Below are positions 26,818 to 34,476 of a stretch of DNA of 64,000 bases, in pieces. The notes under the pieces are model-generated. The model was not told the origin of the DNA. It ran no database searches and saw only the letters and a program-made list of their open reading frames with translations. The DNA comes from TH-plancto1 sp043777375. Lineage in GTDB: Bacteria; Planctomycetota; Planctomycetia; Planctomycetales; Planctomycetaceae. Made by a program: the position numbers and the translations under genes. The first letter of the stretch is position 1, and each line of letters begins with the position of its first letter. The DNA is taken from contig JAYWHX010000170.1 of assembly GCA_043777375.1 (NCBI GenBank), positions 32,838 through 96,837 of the forward strand. The letters run 5' to 3'.

Positions 26818-27681
26818 TTGCAAAACGCCTCCCCCACTGAATACCCGTTCGCCTCTCACTGGCTCGATCTCTCGGGACTGCGATATCACTACGTCGACGA
26901 GGGGGCAGGCAAACCGCTGCTGTTTGTCCACGGCAATCCCACGTGGAGTTTCGCTTGGCGAAATCTCATCAAGGCCCTCTCCCCCGCCTATCGCACAGTC
27001 GCCGTTGACCACATCGGCTGTGGGTACTCCGACAAGCCGCAGGACTATGCGTATACGATCGACTCGCACGTTCGAAATCTCTGCCAGTTGATCGAGACAC
27101 TCGACCTGCGCGACATCACATTGGTCGGTCATGATTGGGGCGGCTGCATTGGAATGGGAGCCGCTGTCGAGATGCCTGACCGCTTCTCGCGTTTCGTACT
27201 GATGAATACAGGGGCCTTTCGCTCGAAGGCGATCCCCACTCGCATTGCCGCCTGCCGCATCCCCGGACTTGGCGAGATCGGCGTGCGCGGCTTCAATCTG
27301 TTCGCGAGATCGGCTCTGTGGATGGCCGTCGAGAAGCCGATGTCACCCGAGGTCAAGGCCGGGTTCATCGCCCCCTATGACAGTTGGGCCAACCGCATCG
27401 CGACCTACCGCTTCGTACTGGATATTCCACTGGATGCTCATCACCCGAGCTACGACCGGCTCGTCCGGATCGAGCACGGGCTCGCTCAGTTCCAAGACCG
27501 CCCTATGCAGTTGTTCTGGGGAGAAAAGGACTGGTGCTTCACGCTCCGGTTCCTCGACGAGTGGATTCGTCGGTTCCCGAAAGCAGCTGTGACGCGATAT
27601 CCGGATGCCGGTCACTATGTCTTCGAGGACGCCCATGAACGGATGATCCCCGAGCTGCAAGAGTTCCTGTCGCGAACCTGA
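26818..27681 (+). CDS. Haloalkane dehalogenase-family alpha/beta hydrolase (possibly OleB-like)
   Basis: A 287-residue alpha/beta-hydrolase starting at TTG 26818. It has HGNPTW with Asn40 (halide or oxyanion contact in the family), nucleophile Asp106 in VGHDWGG followed by Trp107, acid Asp238 in WGEKDW, and His266 in AGHYVFED. This full Asp-Asp-His set plus the Trp beside the nucleophile is that of haloalkane dehalogenases (EC 3.8.1.5). The same features occur in OleB, the beta-lactone decarboxylase of long-chain olefin synthesis, whose N-terminus (YPF-x-SHW-x-LDLSG-L-R-Y-HY-VDEG type) looks similar. oleA, oleC and oleD are not in the window, so the natural substrate stays open. There is no signal peptide; it is cytoplasmic. 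Confidence 0.85.
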   Translation: MQNASPTEYPFASHWLDLSGLRYHYVDEGAGKPLLFVHGNPTWSFAWRNLIKALSPAYRTVAVDHIGCGYSDKPQDYAYTIDSHVRNLCQLIETLDLRDITLVGHDWGGCIGMGAAVEMPDRFSRFVLMNTGAFRSKAIPTRIAACRIPGLGEIGVRGFNLFARSALWMAVEKPMSPEVKAGFIAPYDSWANRIATYRFVLDIPLDAHHPSYDRLVRIEHGLAQFQDRPMQLFWGEKDWCFTLRFLDEWIRRFPKAAVTRYPDAGHYVFEDAHERMIPELQEFLSRT

Positions 27682-27696
27682 ATCGACGGAATCCCG

Positions 27697-28734
27697 TTAC
27701 TTGCCCGTGACCCGCTTGAGCCAACTCATGTTTCGCGCGCCTGGGCCCGGCGTTGGTTCTTCGACCTTTTCCACAGGGGCGGCGGTCATGCGTTTAATAT
27801 GCCCTTCGAGCTGGGCCTTGACCTGATCGAGCCGCTGTCGCTCGCGAGCCATGCGCGCCCTTTCGATGGACAGTTCCAGGTTTTCTCGTTGAACGCCGGT
27901 CTTCAGCCGCGACTCCAACTCGACCAGACTGGCAAGTAGCTCCTGCGGTCCCAACCCCGATTGCAGTAGATCCTGTGGGAGCTGTGGCAGGCTATCGGCA
28001 GCTCGCAACGCACTGATCAGGGTGGAAATGTAATCATCTCGCGTCGAGACGGCGTCTCGGAGTTCCTCGACACTCGCAGTATGGAGATCGATCATCTCGG
28101 GAGGTGGCGAGATTTGGTCGATGGGGTCTGCGCCGTCTTCGGAGGCGTTCAAATCGGATTCACCAGACTGGCTACTGACTGGTTGCGGTGCAGACGCCTG
28201 CGCGGCTGGCCGTGTCGGTGCCGGCGTCCCATCGATCATTGAGGCCTTCATCTTCTCCCAGAAAGTCCCCTGCCCTGGCGCTGCTGCGGCGCTGGGCGCT
28301 GGTGGGGGCGAACTGGGTGCCGGAGCCGTCGGCGAAGAGGGTGCCTGGAAGAGTCCTGATGCTGCTTTGGGGGCCGGACTCGATTCCCGGACATCCGACG
28401 GATTCGTCAAGTAGCTCGTGATGTCATTGAGCCGTTGCAGAATCACATCGTAATGACTGCTGGCCTGGCCCCACGATTCCAATGCCTCTTCCACGCGGCT
28501 GGTCAGCTGCCCGGTCTGCTCGACCAATTCGCGCGACGATCCGCCGGGTCCGCTCGGGTGGCGTCGATCCCCGCCGCTCCGCTGCATGCGGTCCAGCTGC
28601 TCGGCGGCCGCTTCCAGACGTTCCGTCAATTGCACGACGAGTGCATCCTTGGATCGCATCTGGTCGAGAAGTGTGGCGATCTGTTCCGCCCCGGATTGCT
28701 CGCTGGCTGAGAGGGTCGCAGATTCAGTTTTCAT
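27697..28734 (-). CDS. Coiled-coil protein with Pro/Ala-rich linker
   Basis: The ATG at 28734 gives 345 residues; a GTG at 28800 would add 22 residues, and neither has a clear ribosome site. A first coiled coil covers about residues 10-50 (LDQMRSKDALVVQLTERLEAAAEQL). A Pro/Ser/Ala-rich linker follows (about 120-190), then a second helical region at about 215-320 (SLVELESRLKTGVQRENLELSIERARMARERQRLDQVKAQLE). The end is basic (NMSWLKRVTGK). No TM helix or signal peptide is seen, so it should be cytoplasmic. I recognise no family. It converges with the hydrolase gene 15 bases away. Confidence 0.75.
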   Translation of the reverse strand: MKTESATLSASEQSGAEQIATLLDQMRSKDALVVQLTERLEAAAEQLDRMQRSGGDRRHPSGPGGSSRELVEQTGQLTSRVEEALESWGQASSHYDVILQRLNDITSYLTNPSDVRESSPAPKAASGLFQAPSSPTAPAPSSPPPAPSAAAAPGQGTFWEKMKASMIDGTPAPTRPAAQASAPQPVSSQSGESDLNASEDGADPIDQISPPPEMIDLHTASVEELRDAVSTRDDYISTLISALRAADSLPQLPQDLLQSGLGPQELLASLVELESRLKTGVQRENLELSIERARMARERQRLDQVKAQLEGHIKRMTAAPVEKVEEPTPGPGARNMSWLKRVTGK

Positions 28735-28874
28735 GGGAATGTTGGCAGTCACTGGGCAGGCTTTCAAGAGGGGACGCACGAGGATCTCTCGTGATGTCAC
28801 ACCCGAAAGCTAGTTTCCATTTGGCCACATGGCGGAACAGTTGCCAAAAAGTCACACGCACAGTCGAACCGGTT

Positions 28875-29840
28875 CTAACGGCCATGCAGAACCTGATGGT
28901 TGATCACGTTCTCCGGGACCCGTCCCTGCAACACATCGACCACCTGCTTGGCGGTTCGCTCTCGTAAGTTGATTAATGACTCTTCGGACACAAACGCAAT
29001 ATGCGGCGTGGCGATCACCCGCTCATCCGAATAGAGCGGGTCCGCCAGATTCGGCGGCTCCGGCTCAAACACATCCAGCCCGGCCCCGCCAATCGTGTTC
29101 GATTGCAGAGCCGCCCACAAAGCCGCGTGATCGATCAACGGCCCACGCGAGGTGTTGATGATCACTGCGTGCGGTTTCATCGAGGCCAGCGTCTTGGCGT
29201 TCACCACATGCTTCGTCTGCGGGGTCAACGGAGCGTGCAGTGACAGGAAATCACTCCGCCGAAACAGTTCATCGAGGCTGACCATCTCACAACCGGTTCC
29301 CCGATCGTTCCCCGTGGCCGAATGGGCGATCACCTTCAGCCCCAGTCCCTGCGCCTTCAGTCGCAACAGCTGTCCCGTGCGACCAAATCCCAGCAGGCCC
29401 AACGTCTGCCCGGACAGACGCCGCAGCGGCTGTCCGGCCCGCAGGTCGTAGACGCCTTGCTTGGTCTTGAGGTAATGAAACGCCACGTTGCGAGCCTGCC
29501 CCAGCAGCAGGGCCAGTGCGTGTTCGGCGACTTCCTCAATGCAGTAGTCCGGAATGTTCGTGACCAGAATCTTCTGCGAGGTCGCATACGCCACATCGAT
29601 ATTATCCAGCCCAATCCCCAGACGGGCCACATGTTTGCACCCCGGCGAGGCTGCGATCACAGGCTGTGTGACCTTAGCCCAGCAGGTCATGATCGCCTGG
29701 CAATCCGCCGCCAGACGAGACAACGTCGCCTCGTCCCCCGCCGGTGCCTCGATCAAGTCGATCCCTGCCGCCGCCAGGATGCCGCGTTCGATGGAATCAT
29801 CCGCCCACGGACGGTCGGTCAGAAGAACTCGTTGGGTCAT
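28875..29840 (-). CDS. D-isomer-specific 2-hydroxyacid dehydrogenase
   Basis: A 321-residue NAD-dependent dehydrogenase of the D-2-hydroxyacid family, close in layout to phosphoglycerate dehydrogenase and CtBP. It has the substrate-binding GIGLDNIDVAYA, the Rossmann motif GLLGFGRTGQLL near residue 150, catalytic Arg in NTSRGPLID, Glu in DVFEPEPP, and His in ATPHIAFVSEES. It lacks the ACT domain of serA-type enzymes. The likely reaction is reversible NAD(H)-linked reduction of a 2-oxoacid, possibly glyoxylate or hydroxypyruvate; the substrate is not evident. It is transcribed alone or with the downstream coiled-coil gene across about 140 bases. Confidence 0.9.
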   Translation of the reverse strand: MTQRVLLTDRPWADDSIERGILAAAGIDLIEAPAGDEATLSRLAADCQAIMTCWAKVTQPVIAASPGCKHVARLGIGLDNIDVAYATSQKILVTNIPDYCIEEVAEHALALLLGQARNVAFHYLKTKQGVYDLRAGQPLRRLSGQTLGLLGFGRTGQLLRLKAQGLGLKVIAHSATGNDRGTGCEMVSLDELFRRSDFLSLHAPLTPQTKHVVNAKTLASMKPHAVIINTSRGPLIDHAALWAALQSNTIGGAGLDVFEPEPPNLADPLYSDERVIATPHIAFVSEESLINLRERTAKQVVDVLQGRVPENVINHQVLHGR

Positions 29841-30192
29841 GTCTGCTCACTCACACGGTGTTCGATCTCTCGGTCCCGGACATCTGGCCGATACCCCTGA
29901 TCTGAAATGCGGTTCAGCGACTGCTCTCAAGTCCCGCCGGGGCTGCGGGAATCGTATGCGATTTCCATGAAAAACTCCTTGAACTGGCCATCGAAATGCC
30001 TCGGAATGCGGTCAGGGTAATTGCCTGTTGTCATATCGGACGAGTAGTGTGGGCTTTAAGCTCACGCGACTTTGAAAACAGCGAACGCCCTCGGATTGCA
30101 GGTTGATTCATGATCCATGATTCGGTTCAAGAACCGAGTGAGACGGTTCACCACCGACCACTTGGCTGGTTGCGTTTCGGGAGAACATTCAC
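29841..30192. other. Divergent intergenic region with a half repeat
   Basis: The 352-base gap between divergently transcribed genes contains, at 30044-30069, one arm of the TGTGGGCTTTAGCCCACA repeat family also seen at 17713-17781. I see no small gene or clear promoter boxes. Confidence 0.5.
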
Positions 30193-31017
30193 GTGACGGA
30201 CTGGAACCTAGTCACGAGCATTCCGCCTTGGGGAACCATGTGGGGACTCTCTGTGGTTCTCTATGGCGTCTTGAAGGGGATTAGCTGGTCGGCTCGCACT
30301 GTGCAGTCTCCTGTTTGGAGGCAGGCTGGGTATTTGCTGGCGTGGCCGGGGATGGATGTCGATGGTTTCTTGGGGCGTACGCCAGCGGTTCCCGCCCCTC
30401 CCACAGTACACGAGTGCAGCTTGGCATTCTTCAAGCTGGGATGTGGGATCGCCCTGCTGTGGGGTGTCGCCAGGCTCGTGGTCTCCGAGAGCCAGCTGCT
30501 CGCCGGGTGGGTCGGAATGATCGGGATCATCTTCGTCCTACACTTCGGACTCTTCCACGTCTTGTCGTGTGCATGGCGCTGGAGCGCAGTCAACGCGGCC
30601 CCGATCATGAACTGGCCGATTGCGTCGCAGAGCCTGACCGAGTTCTGGGGGCGTCGCTGGAATCTGGCGTTTCGAGATCTGACGCATCGCTTTCTGTTTC
30701 AACCGCTACTTCGCCGAATCGGCCGGGTCAGTTCCCTGCTGGTCGGTTTTCTGGTCAGCGGGCTGATTCATGACCTCGTCATCTCTGTCCCGGCACGAGG
30801 AGGCTGGGGCCTGCCGACGCTCTATTTCACACTCCAAAGCGTCGCGATCTTGATCGAGCGCAGCCGTGTGGGTCGCCGGATCGGACTGGGGAGCGGCCTC
30901 GTGGGTAGGCTCTTCTGTTTCGCCATCCTCGCCCTCCCCTGTCCGCTCTTGTTCCACTCGGCGTTTGTTCTGCGAGTGATTGTCCCGTTCCTGCATGTCC
31001 TCGGAGCCTTGCCATGA
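30193..31017 (+). CDS. Wax-synthase-like MBOAT acyltransferase
   Basis: A 274-residue polytopic membrane protein starting at GTG 30193. The core segment NWPIASQSLTEFWGRRWN then FRDLTHRFLFQPL and GFLVSGLIHDLVIS matches the wax synthase/MBOAT_2 family (PF13813), including its invariant His in GLIHD and the SLxEFWGRRWN motif. Family members in plants esterify fatty alcohols with acyl-CoA; bacterial ones are little studied, and the substrate here may be a lipid or a polysaccharide. About seven hydrophobic segments are visible. It overlaps the next gene by four bases (ATGA), so the two are translationally coupled and probably form one complex. Confidence 0.82.
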   Translation: MTDWNLVTSIPPWGTMWGLSVVLYGVLKGISWSARTVQSPVWRQAGYLLAWPGMDVDGFLGRTPAVPAPPTVHECSLAFFKLGCGIALLWGVARLVVSESQLLAGWVGMIGIIFVLHFGLFHVLSCAWRWSAVNAAPIMNWPIASQSLTEFWGRRWNLAFRDLTHRFLFQPLLRRIGRVSSLLVGFLVSGLIHDLVISVPARGGWGLPTLYFTLQSVAILIERSRVGRRIGLGSGLVGRLFCFAILALPCPLLFHSAFVLRVIVPFLHVLGALP

Positions 31018-31421
31018 CCATCGACCTTGCCACAACCATCTTCTATGCCGGAATCGGACAGCTGGGCGTCCTCGTCGCCTCGTCGCTGGTCCCTGTGCGA
31101 CTCGACTGGAAGACTACACTCTCTCCACTGCCGCACCTCGTTCGGCAGCTGTTCTGGGTCTACGGAGGGTACGTCGTGCTGTCGATCATCAGCCTAGGCG
31201 TGATCTGCATCGTCAACTCCGAAGAGCTGGCCAGCGGCAGCCGCCTGGCCCGTTCGTTCTGTGCCTACGCCGCAATTTTCTGGGGAGTCCGGCTGTCTCT
31301 CCAACCGTTCCTGGCCGCGAAACCATTCTTGACGAAATGGTGGCTACGCGGCGGGTATCACTTGCTGTCCGTGCTGTTTGTGAGCTTTACCGTGGTCCTC
31401 GGCTGGGCTGCCATTCGGTGA
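31014..31421 (+). CDS. Four-TM partner protein of the wax-synthase-like gene
   Basis: A 135-residue membrane protein whose ATG overlaps the stop of the MBOAT gene (ATGA at 31014-31017). It has four hydrophobic segments (TTIFYAGIGQLGVLVASSLV, LFWVYGGYVVLSIISLGVICIV, FCAYAAIFWGVRLSL, GGYHLLSVLFVSFTVVLGWA) and no named domain I recognise. Strict coupling with the acyltransferase suggests an accessory or substrate-binding subunit. Confidence 0.8.
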   Translation: MTIDLATTIFYAGIGQLGVLVASSLVPVRLDWKTTLSPLPHLVRQLFWVYGGYVVLSIISLGVICIVNSEELASGSRLARSFCAYAAIFWGVRLSLQPFLAAKPFLTKWWLRGGYHLLSVLFVSFTVVLGWAAIR

Positions 31422-31653
31422 TGGAGTCGGATCGCAATCATTTCCATTCTGAACGGACCGGCCGCACTGCCATCCACAGCCGAACCACTGGCCCCCCCTT
31501 GTCCTGCGGCTCACTAAAAAAACACGCTGGATATGACTCCCCCGGCATGGTATCTTTCCCAACAGTGACGGTGTTTTCTTGATGAAAGGTGGTCTGTGGG
31601 GAACCATATCCGGGTTCTTCCGCCCACTTCCTCACCCAGAGACTCCGGATCAA

Positions 31654-31737
31654 GCCGTAGTGGCGGAATGGCAGACGCGATGGATTCAAAATCCATTGTC
31701 CCCAAAGGACGTGTGGGTTCGAGTCCCACCTTCGGCA
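31654..31737 (+). tRNA. tRNA-Leu (CAA)
   Basis: Acceptor GCCGTAG pairs with CTTCGGC except for a T-T mismatch at pair 5-68, then A73. The D arm has GGCGGAATGGCAGACGC. The anticodon loop TTCAAAA on stem ATGGA/TCCAT reads CAA. A long variable arm (GTCC/GGAC) and the T arm GTGGGTTCGAGTCCCAC are standard for class II tRNA-Leu. CCA is not encoded and must be added enzymatically. Confidence 0.93.
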
Positions 31738-32004
31738 CTGTTTCAGGGTAACCGGTTACGACGAGAGTGAGGGCTTCACCGATCCGGTGATTGCGGGGTG
31801 ATCCGACACCCGTAGTGACACATGCGGGTTGTCGACTGGCACTCAGTCTTGGTTTTAGTGCAGCGCCTGCTCGGAACTTTCTCTGGGTGATCCCTTGGTT
31901 TTCCCCAGCTCAGCTGTGGGACTGGAAAGCTGGCTTCCACAACGGGCATGCATCGCAGGAAGTTCGCCTCTGGGATACAATCTATGTTCCTAGACGACAC
32001 AGAT

Positions 32005-32086
32005 GGCCGCTTGGTGGAATTGGCAGACACGCCAGACTTAGGATCTGGTGCCGAAAGGTGTCGGGGTTCGAGTCCCCGAGCGGCCA
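32005..32086 (+). tRNA. tRNA-Leu (UAG)
   Basis: Acceptor GGCCGCT pairs perfectly with AGCGGCC, then A73. The anticodon stem-loop CCAGA-CTTAGGA-TCTGG gives UAG. The variable arm is long, and the T arm is CGGGGTTCGAGTCCCCG. CCA is not encoded. It lies about 115 bases before the thiE fusion gene and 268 bases after the other tRNA-Leu. Confidence 0.95.
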
Positions 32087-32200
32087 CTCTTTTTTTCTCG
32101 CGAGGTGTTCTCACTCCTCGGGGCGAGGATTCGATGAACACCCCGTCTGTGTTTCCGGTGTCGATCATCACCTGGCAAAGCCTCAAGAGCAGAACCATTA

Positions 32201-33721
32201 ATGGCGACCTCTTCACCATTGTCTCCAGGTGCTGAACGAGTGATTGCCCAGTTGAAGCTAAAGAACTCGATCACAGGCTTCGATTTGATCGAAGCTCTGT
32301 GGGCGGATGAAAGCCGGGCTCAACACCTGCTCGTGGCAGCGGGAATCTCGTCTCAGACTCTGCTCGATGCCGTATGGAGCAGCGAAAATGCGGGAGAGGA
32401 ATCCACAGCGGTTCAGCCGTGGCCATGGAAAGAGTTTTTGCGGAATGCTCAACAGCTGACTGCACAAGAAGGGCGGACAGAGGAGATCCGGACCGAGCAT
32501 CTGTTGATGGCCGCACTCGATGTCGGCTCGTTTCCGCCGCTGCTGGAGTCTCTGGGAGTGGATGTGCAGGCTCTGCGTGATCGACTCATGCTGCCTCTGG
32601 TCGTGACCACCACGCCAATCGTCTCTGACATTCAACTGCGACCAGCGGATGTCGTTCGTAGCGAGTCTGTCTCGGTAGCCCGCATCCTCGATGCATCGGC
32701 CAATCGGTGTCGCGAAGGGCTGCGCGTGGTTGAAGACTACACGCGAATGATTCTTAACGATGCCCACTTGTCTCGGTTGATTAAGGAGACGCGGCACGAG
32801 CTGGCCCCCCTGCTCTCTCGGATGGAACTTGAACAAGCGGTTCAATTCCGTGACACCGAGCACGATGTGGGCACCTCGATCCACACCGCGTTCGAGATGG
32901 CTCGTCCTTCGGTTTGGTCCGTTGTTGTCGCCAACTTGAAACGGGTCCAGGAAGCTCTGCGGACCCTTGAAGAGTACGGTAAGACCGTTGATTCCATCGC
33001 AGCTGCGGGCATCGGATCGCTGCGGTATCGCTTCTATACAATTGAGAAGGCCCTCTATTCGACACAGGGAGCCATCGACCGACTCCACGATTGCCAATTG
33101 TATTTGCTGGTCTCGGACAGTCTCTGCCCCAAGGGAGCCGGTCCAGTTGTGAAGGCGGCACTGCGAGGCGGAGTGGATGTCGTGCAGCTGCGAGAAAAGG
33201 GCATGCCCGATCGCCAGTTTCTGGAGCTGGCGAAATGGATTCGCGAGTGGACTTCGGAGTCCGGCGCTCTGTTCATCGTCAACGATCGTCCCGACCTCGC
33301 GTGCCTGGCGGATGCGGATGGAGTGCATGTCGGACAAGGGGACCTGGCTGCACTTGAGGCGCGGCGGATCGTCGGCGGCAACAAGCTGGTCGGTGTCTCC
33401 ACACATGTCATCGGTCAAGCCGAGCAAGCGGTGCTGGATGGGGCTGACTATCTGGGCGTTGGTCCCGTCTTCTCGTCACGGACGAAGAGTTTCGAGGAGT
33501 TCGCTGGTTTGGATTATGTTCGACAGGTCGCCGAGGGGATTTCGATGCCCGCGTTCTCGATCGGCGGGATTGGGCTGGAGAATATTGAGCAGGTGCTGGC
33601 TGCGGGGGCTCGACGGATTGCCATCAGCAGCGAGATCTGTCAGGCCGAAGATCCAGAACGTGTGGCACGGCGAGTGAAAGAAACGCTTCGATTGCGTTGC
33701 TCAGACCAGCCGAAGGGATAA
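32201..33721 (+). CDS. thiE: Thiamine-phosphate synthase fused to ThiD2 and a Clp-N-like domain
   Basis: ThiE joins HMP-diphosphate to thiazole phosphate to make thiamine phosphate. The C-terminal 205 residues (about 300-506) are a normal ThiE barrel: VVQLREKGM, FIVNDRPDLA, DGVHVGQGDL, GVGPVFSSRTK, FSIGGIG. Residues about 160-285 match the ThiD2 domain (PF17792; ARILDASANRCREGLRVVEDYTR, TEHDVGTSIHT), common in planctomycete and cyanobacterial ThiE. Residues 1-130 look like a Clp N-terminal (Clp_R) domain, with AERVIAQLKLKN, SRAQHLLVAAGIS and IRTEHLLMAALDVG. A Clp-N fold on a thiamine enzyme is unusual and may be a protein-binding or adaptor module. No TPP riboswitch is visible upstream; a tRNA gene occupies most of that space. 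Confidence 0.9.
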   Translation: MATSSPLSPGAERVIAQLKLKNSITGFDLIEALWADESRAQHLLVAAGISSQTLLDAVWSSENAGEESTAVQPWPWKEFLRNAQQLTAQEGRTEEIRTEHLLMAALDVGSFPPLLESLGVDVQALRDRLMLPLVVTTTPIVSDIQLRPADVVRSESVSVARILDASANRCREGLRVVEDYTRMILNDAHLSRLIKETRHELAPLLSRMELEQAVQFRDTEHDVGTSIHTAFEMARPSVWSVVVANLKRVQEALRTLEEYGKTVDSIAAAGIGSLRYRFYTIEKALYSTQGAIDRLHDCQLYLLVSDSLCPKGAGPVVKAALRGGVDVVQLREKGMPDRQFLELAKWIREWTSESGALFIVNDRPDLACLADADGVHVGQGDLAALEARRIVGGNKLVGVSTHVIGQAEQAVLDGADYLGVGPVFSSRTKSFEEFAGLDYVRQVAEGISMPAFSIGGIGLENIEQVLAAGARRIAISSEICQAEDPERVARRVKETLRLRCSDQPKG

Positions 33722-33737
33722 TACCCCTTAAATAACA

Positions 33738-33769
33738 CAGGGGGCGGGATTTCTCAATCTCGCCCCCTG
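33738..33769. terminator. Hairpin between convergent thiE and pilin-like genes
   Basis: CAGGGGGCG (33738-33746) pairs with CGCCCCCTG (33761-33769), extended by a short AT-rich inner stem. It sits between two stop codons and lacks a long T-run, so it is a likely but not certain bidirectional terminator. Confidence 0.6.
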
Positions 33770-33795
33770 ATCAGTCAGCGAATCTTCAGACGAAA

Positions 33796-34119
33796 CTAGA
33801 AGGTCTTGTTTGTTTCGTTCGTTGGTGCATCGCAAGCGATGTCACACTGGTTGTTGTCGCAATCATCGCGCTGATCTTCGAAGTCTGAACCGTAGGTCAC
33901 GGCGTGGATACGACCGCGGTCATTCTTGTGGAAGCCGCTGAAGCTGTAGCACTGGTTCAGTTCACCGATGGCATCGGCAACGTCATTCAGTTCCGAAACG
34001 ACGGCGTGCTGAACTTCGCTGAGGCCGACAATCAGGCCGATCACGAGCAGGGTGGCGACGAGGACGAGTTCGGCGCTGATGATGAAGCCCGCTTCATCAT
34101 TCAAGAGTTGTTGAAACAT
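33796..34119 (-). CDS. Flp/TadE-like small pilin-type protein
   Basis: The ATG at 34119 has AAGGAA about ten bases upstream on the minus strand and gives 107 residues. The N-terminus MFQQLLNDEAGFIISAELVLVATLLVIGLIVGL resembles a type IVb prepilin: short leader, Gly, then a hydrophobic helix with Glu near position 5-6, though the spacing (G-x5-E) is one residue longer than the Flp consensus. The rest is acidic and holds three Cys in a DDCDNNQCDIACD cluster that could bind metal or form disulfides. By analogy it is a secreted or membrane minor pilin. It is separate from the Flp gene at 8.8 kb. Confidence 0.7.
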   Translation of the reverse strand: MFQQLLNDEAGFIISAELVLVATLLVIGLIVGLSEVQHAVVSELNDVADAIGELNQCYSFSGFHKNDRGRIHAVTYGSDFEDQRDDCDNNQCDIACDAPTNETNKTF

Positions 34120-34476
34120 GTGGAGAGGTTCCTTCTGAGACATGGGTGTTTGAGACCGTGTCGGAAATTGCCTCACGACCCCTGATCCGGGAGCGGGCTG
34201 ACACGGTCTTGTCATCTGAGAGTCTGCAGTACTCCCACGACTCCCATTTGCACTCGACATGCCAGATGTAACGATTCTTCCGTATACAGCAATTCCACCG
34301 GTTCGCCGATGGCGGGTGTTTGACGCAACTCCTGATCTCAGTCAGGGATTGGGCATCTTTTAACAACAGCTGGTAAATCGAACTCGTCGCGTACAGACTT
34401 TGATGAGACTGCAACTGATCGGAACTTGAAACAGTTGTCTCGAAGATTTGTTCAGTCGTTGAAACACCTCGCGACT
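34120..34476. other. Intergenic region upstream of the pilin-like gene
   Basis: The 357-base gap contains a ten-base inverted repeat (AGACCGTGTC at 34153-34162 with 34200-34209) in what would be the pilin-like gene's 5' leader. A 127-codon minus frame across it has no family match and was not called. Confidence 0.45.

Noticed and set aside
26818..27681. Firm call of a dehalogenase acting on pollutants
   Set aside because: The catalytic set fits the family, but OleB-like enzymes share it, so only the family is named.
32087..32200. TPP riboswitch upstream of the thiE fusion
   Set aside because: I find no THI-box core (CUGAGA and ACCUGA-type pairs), and the space is short because a tRNA gene ends at 32086.
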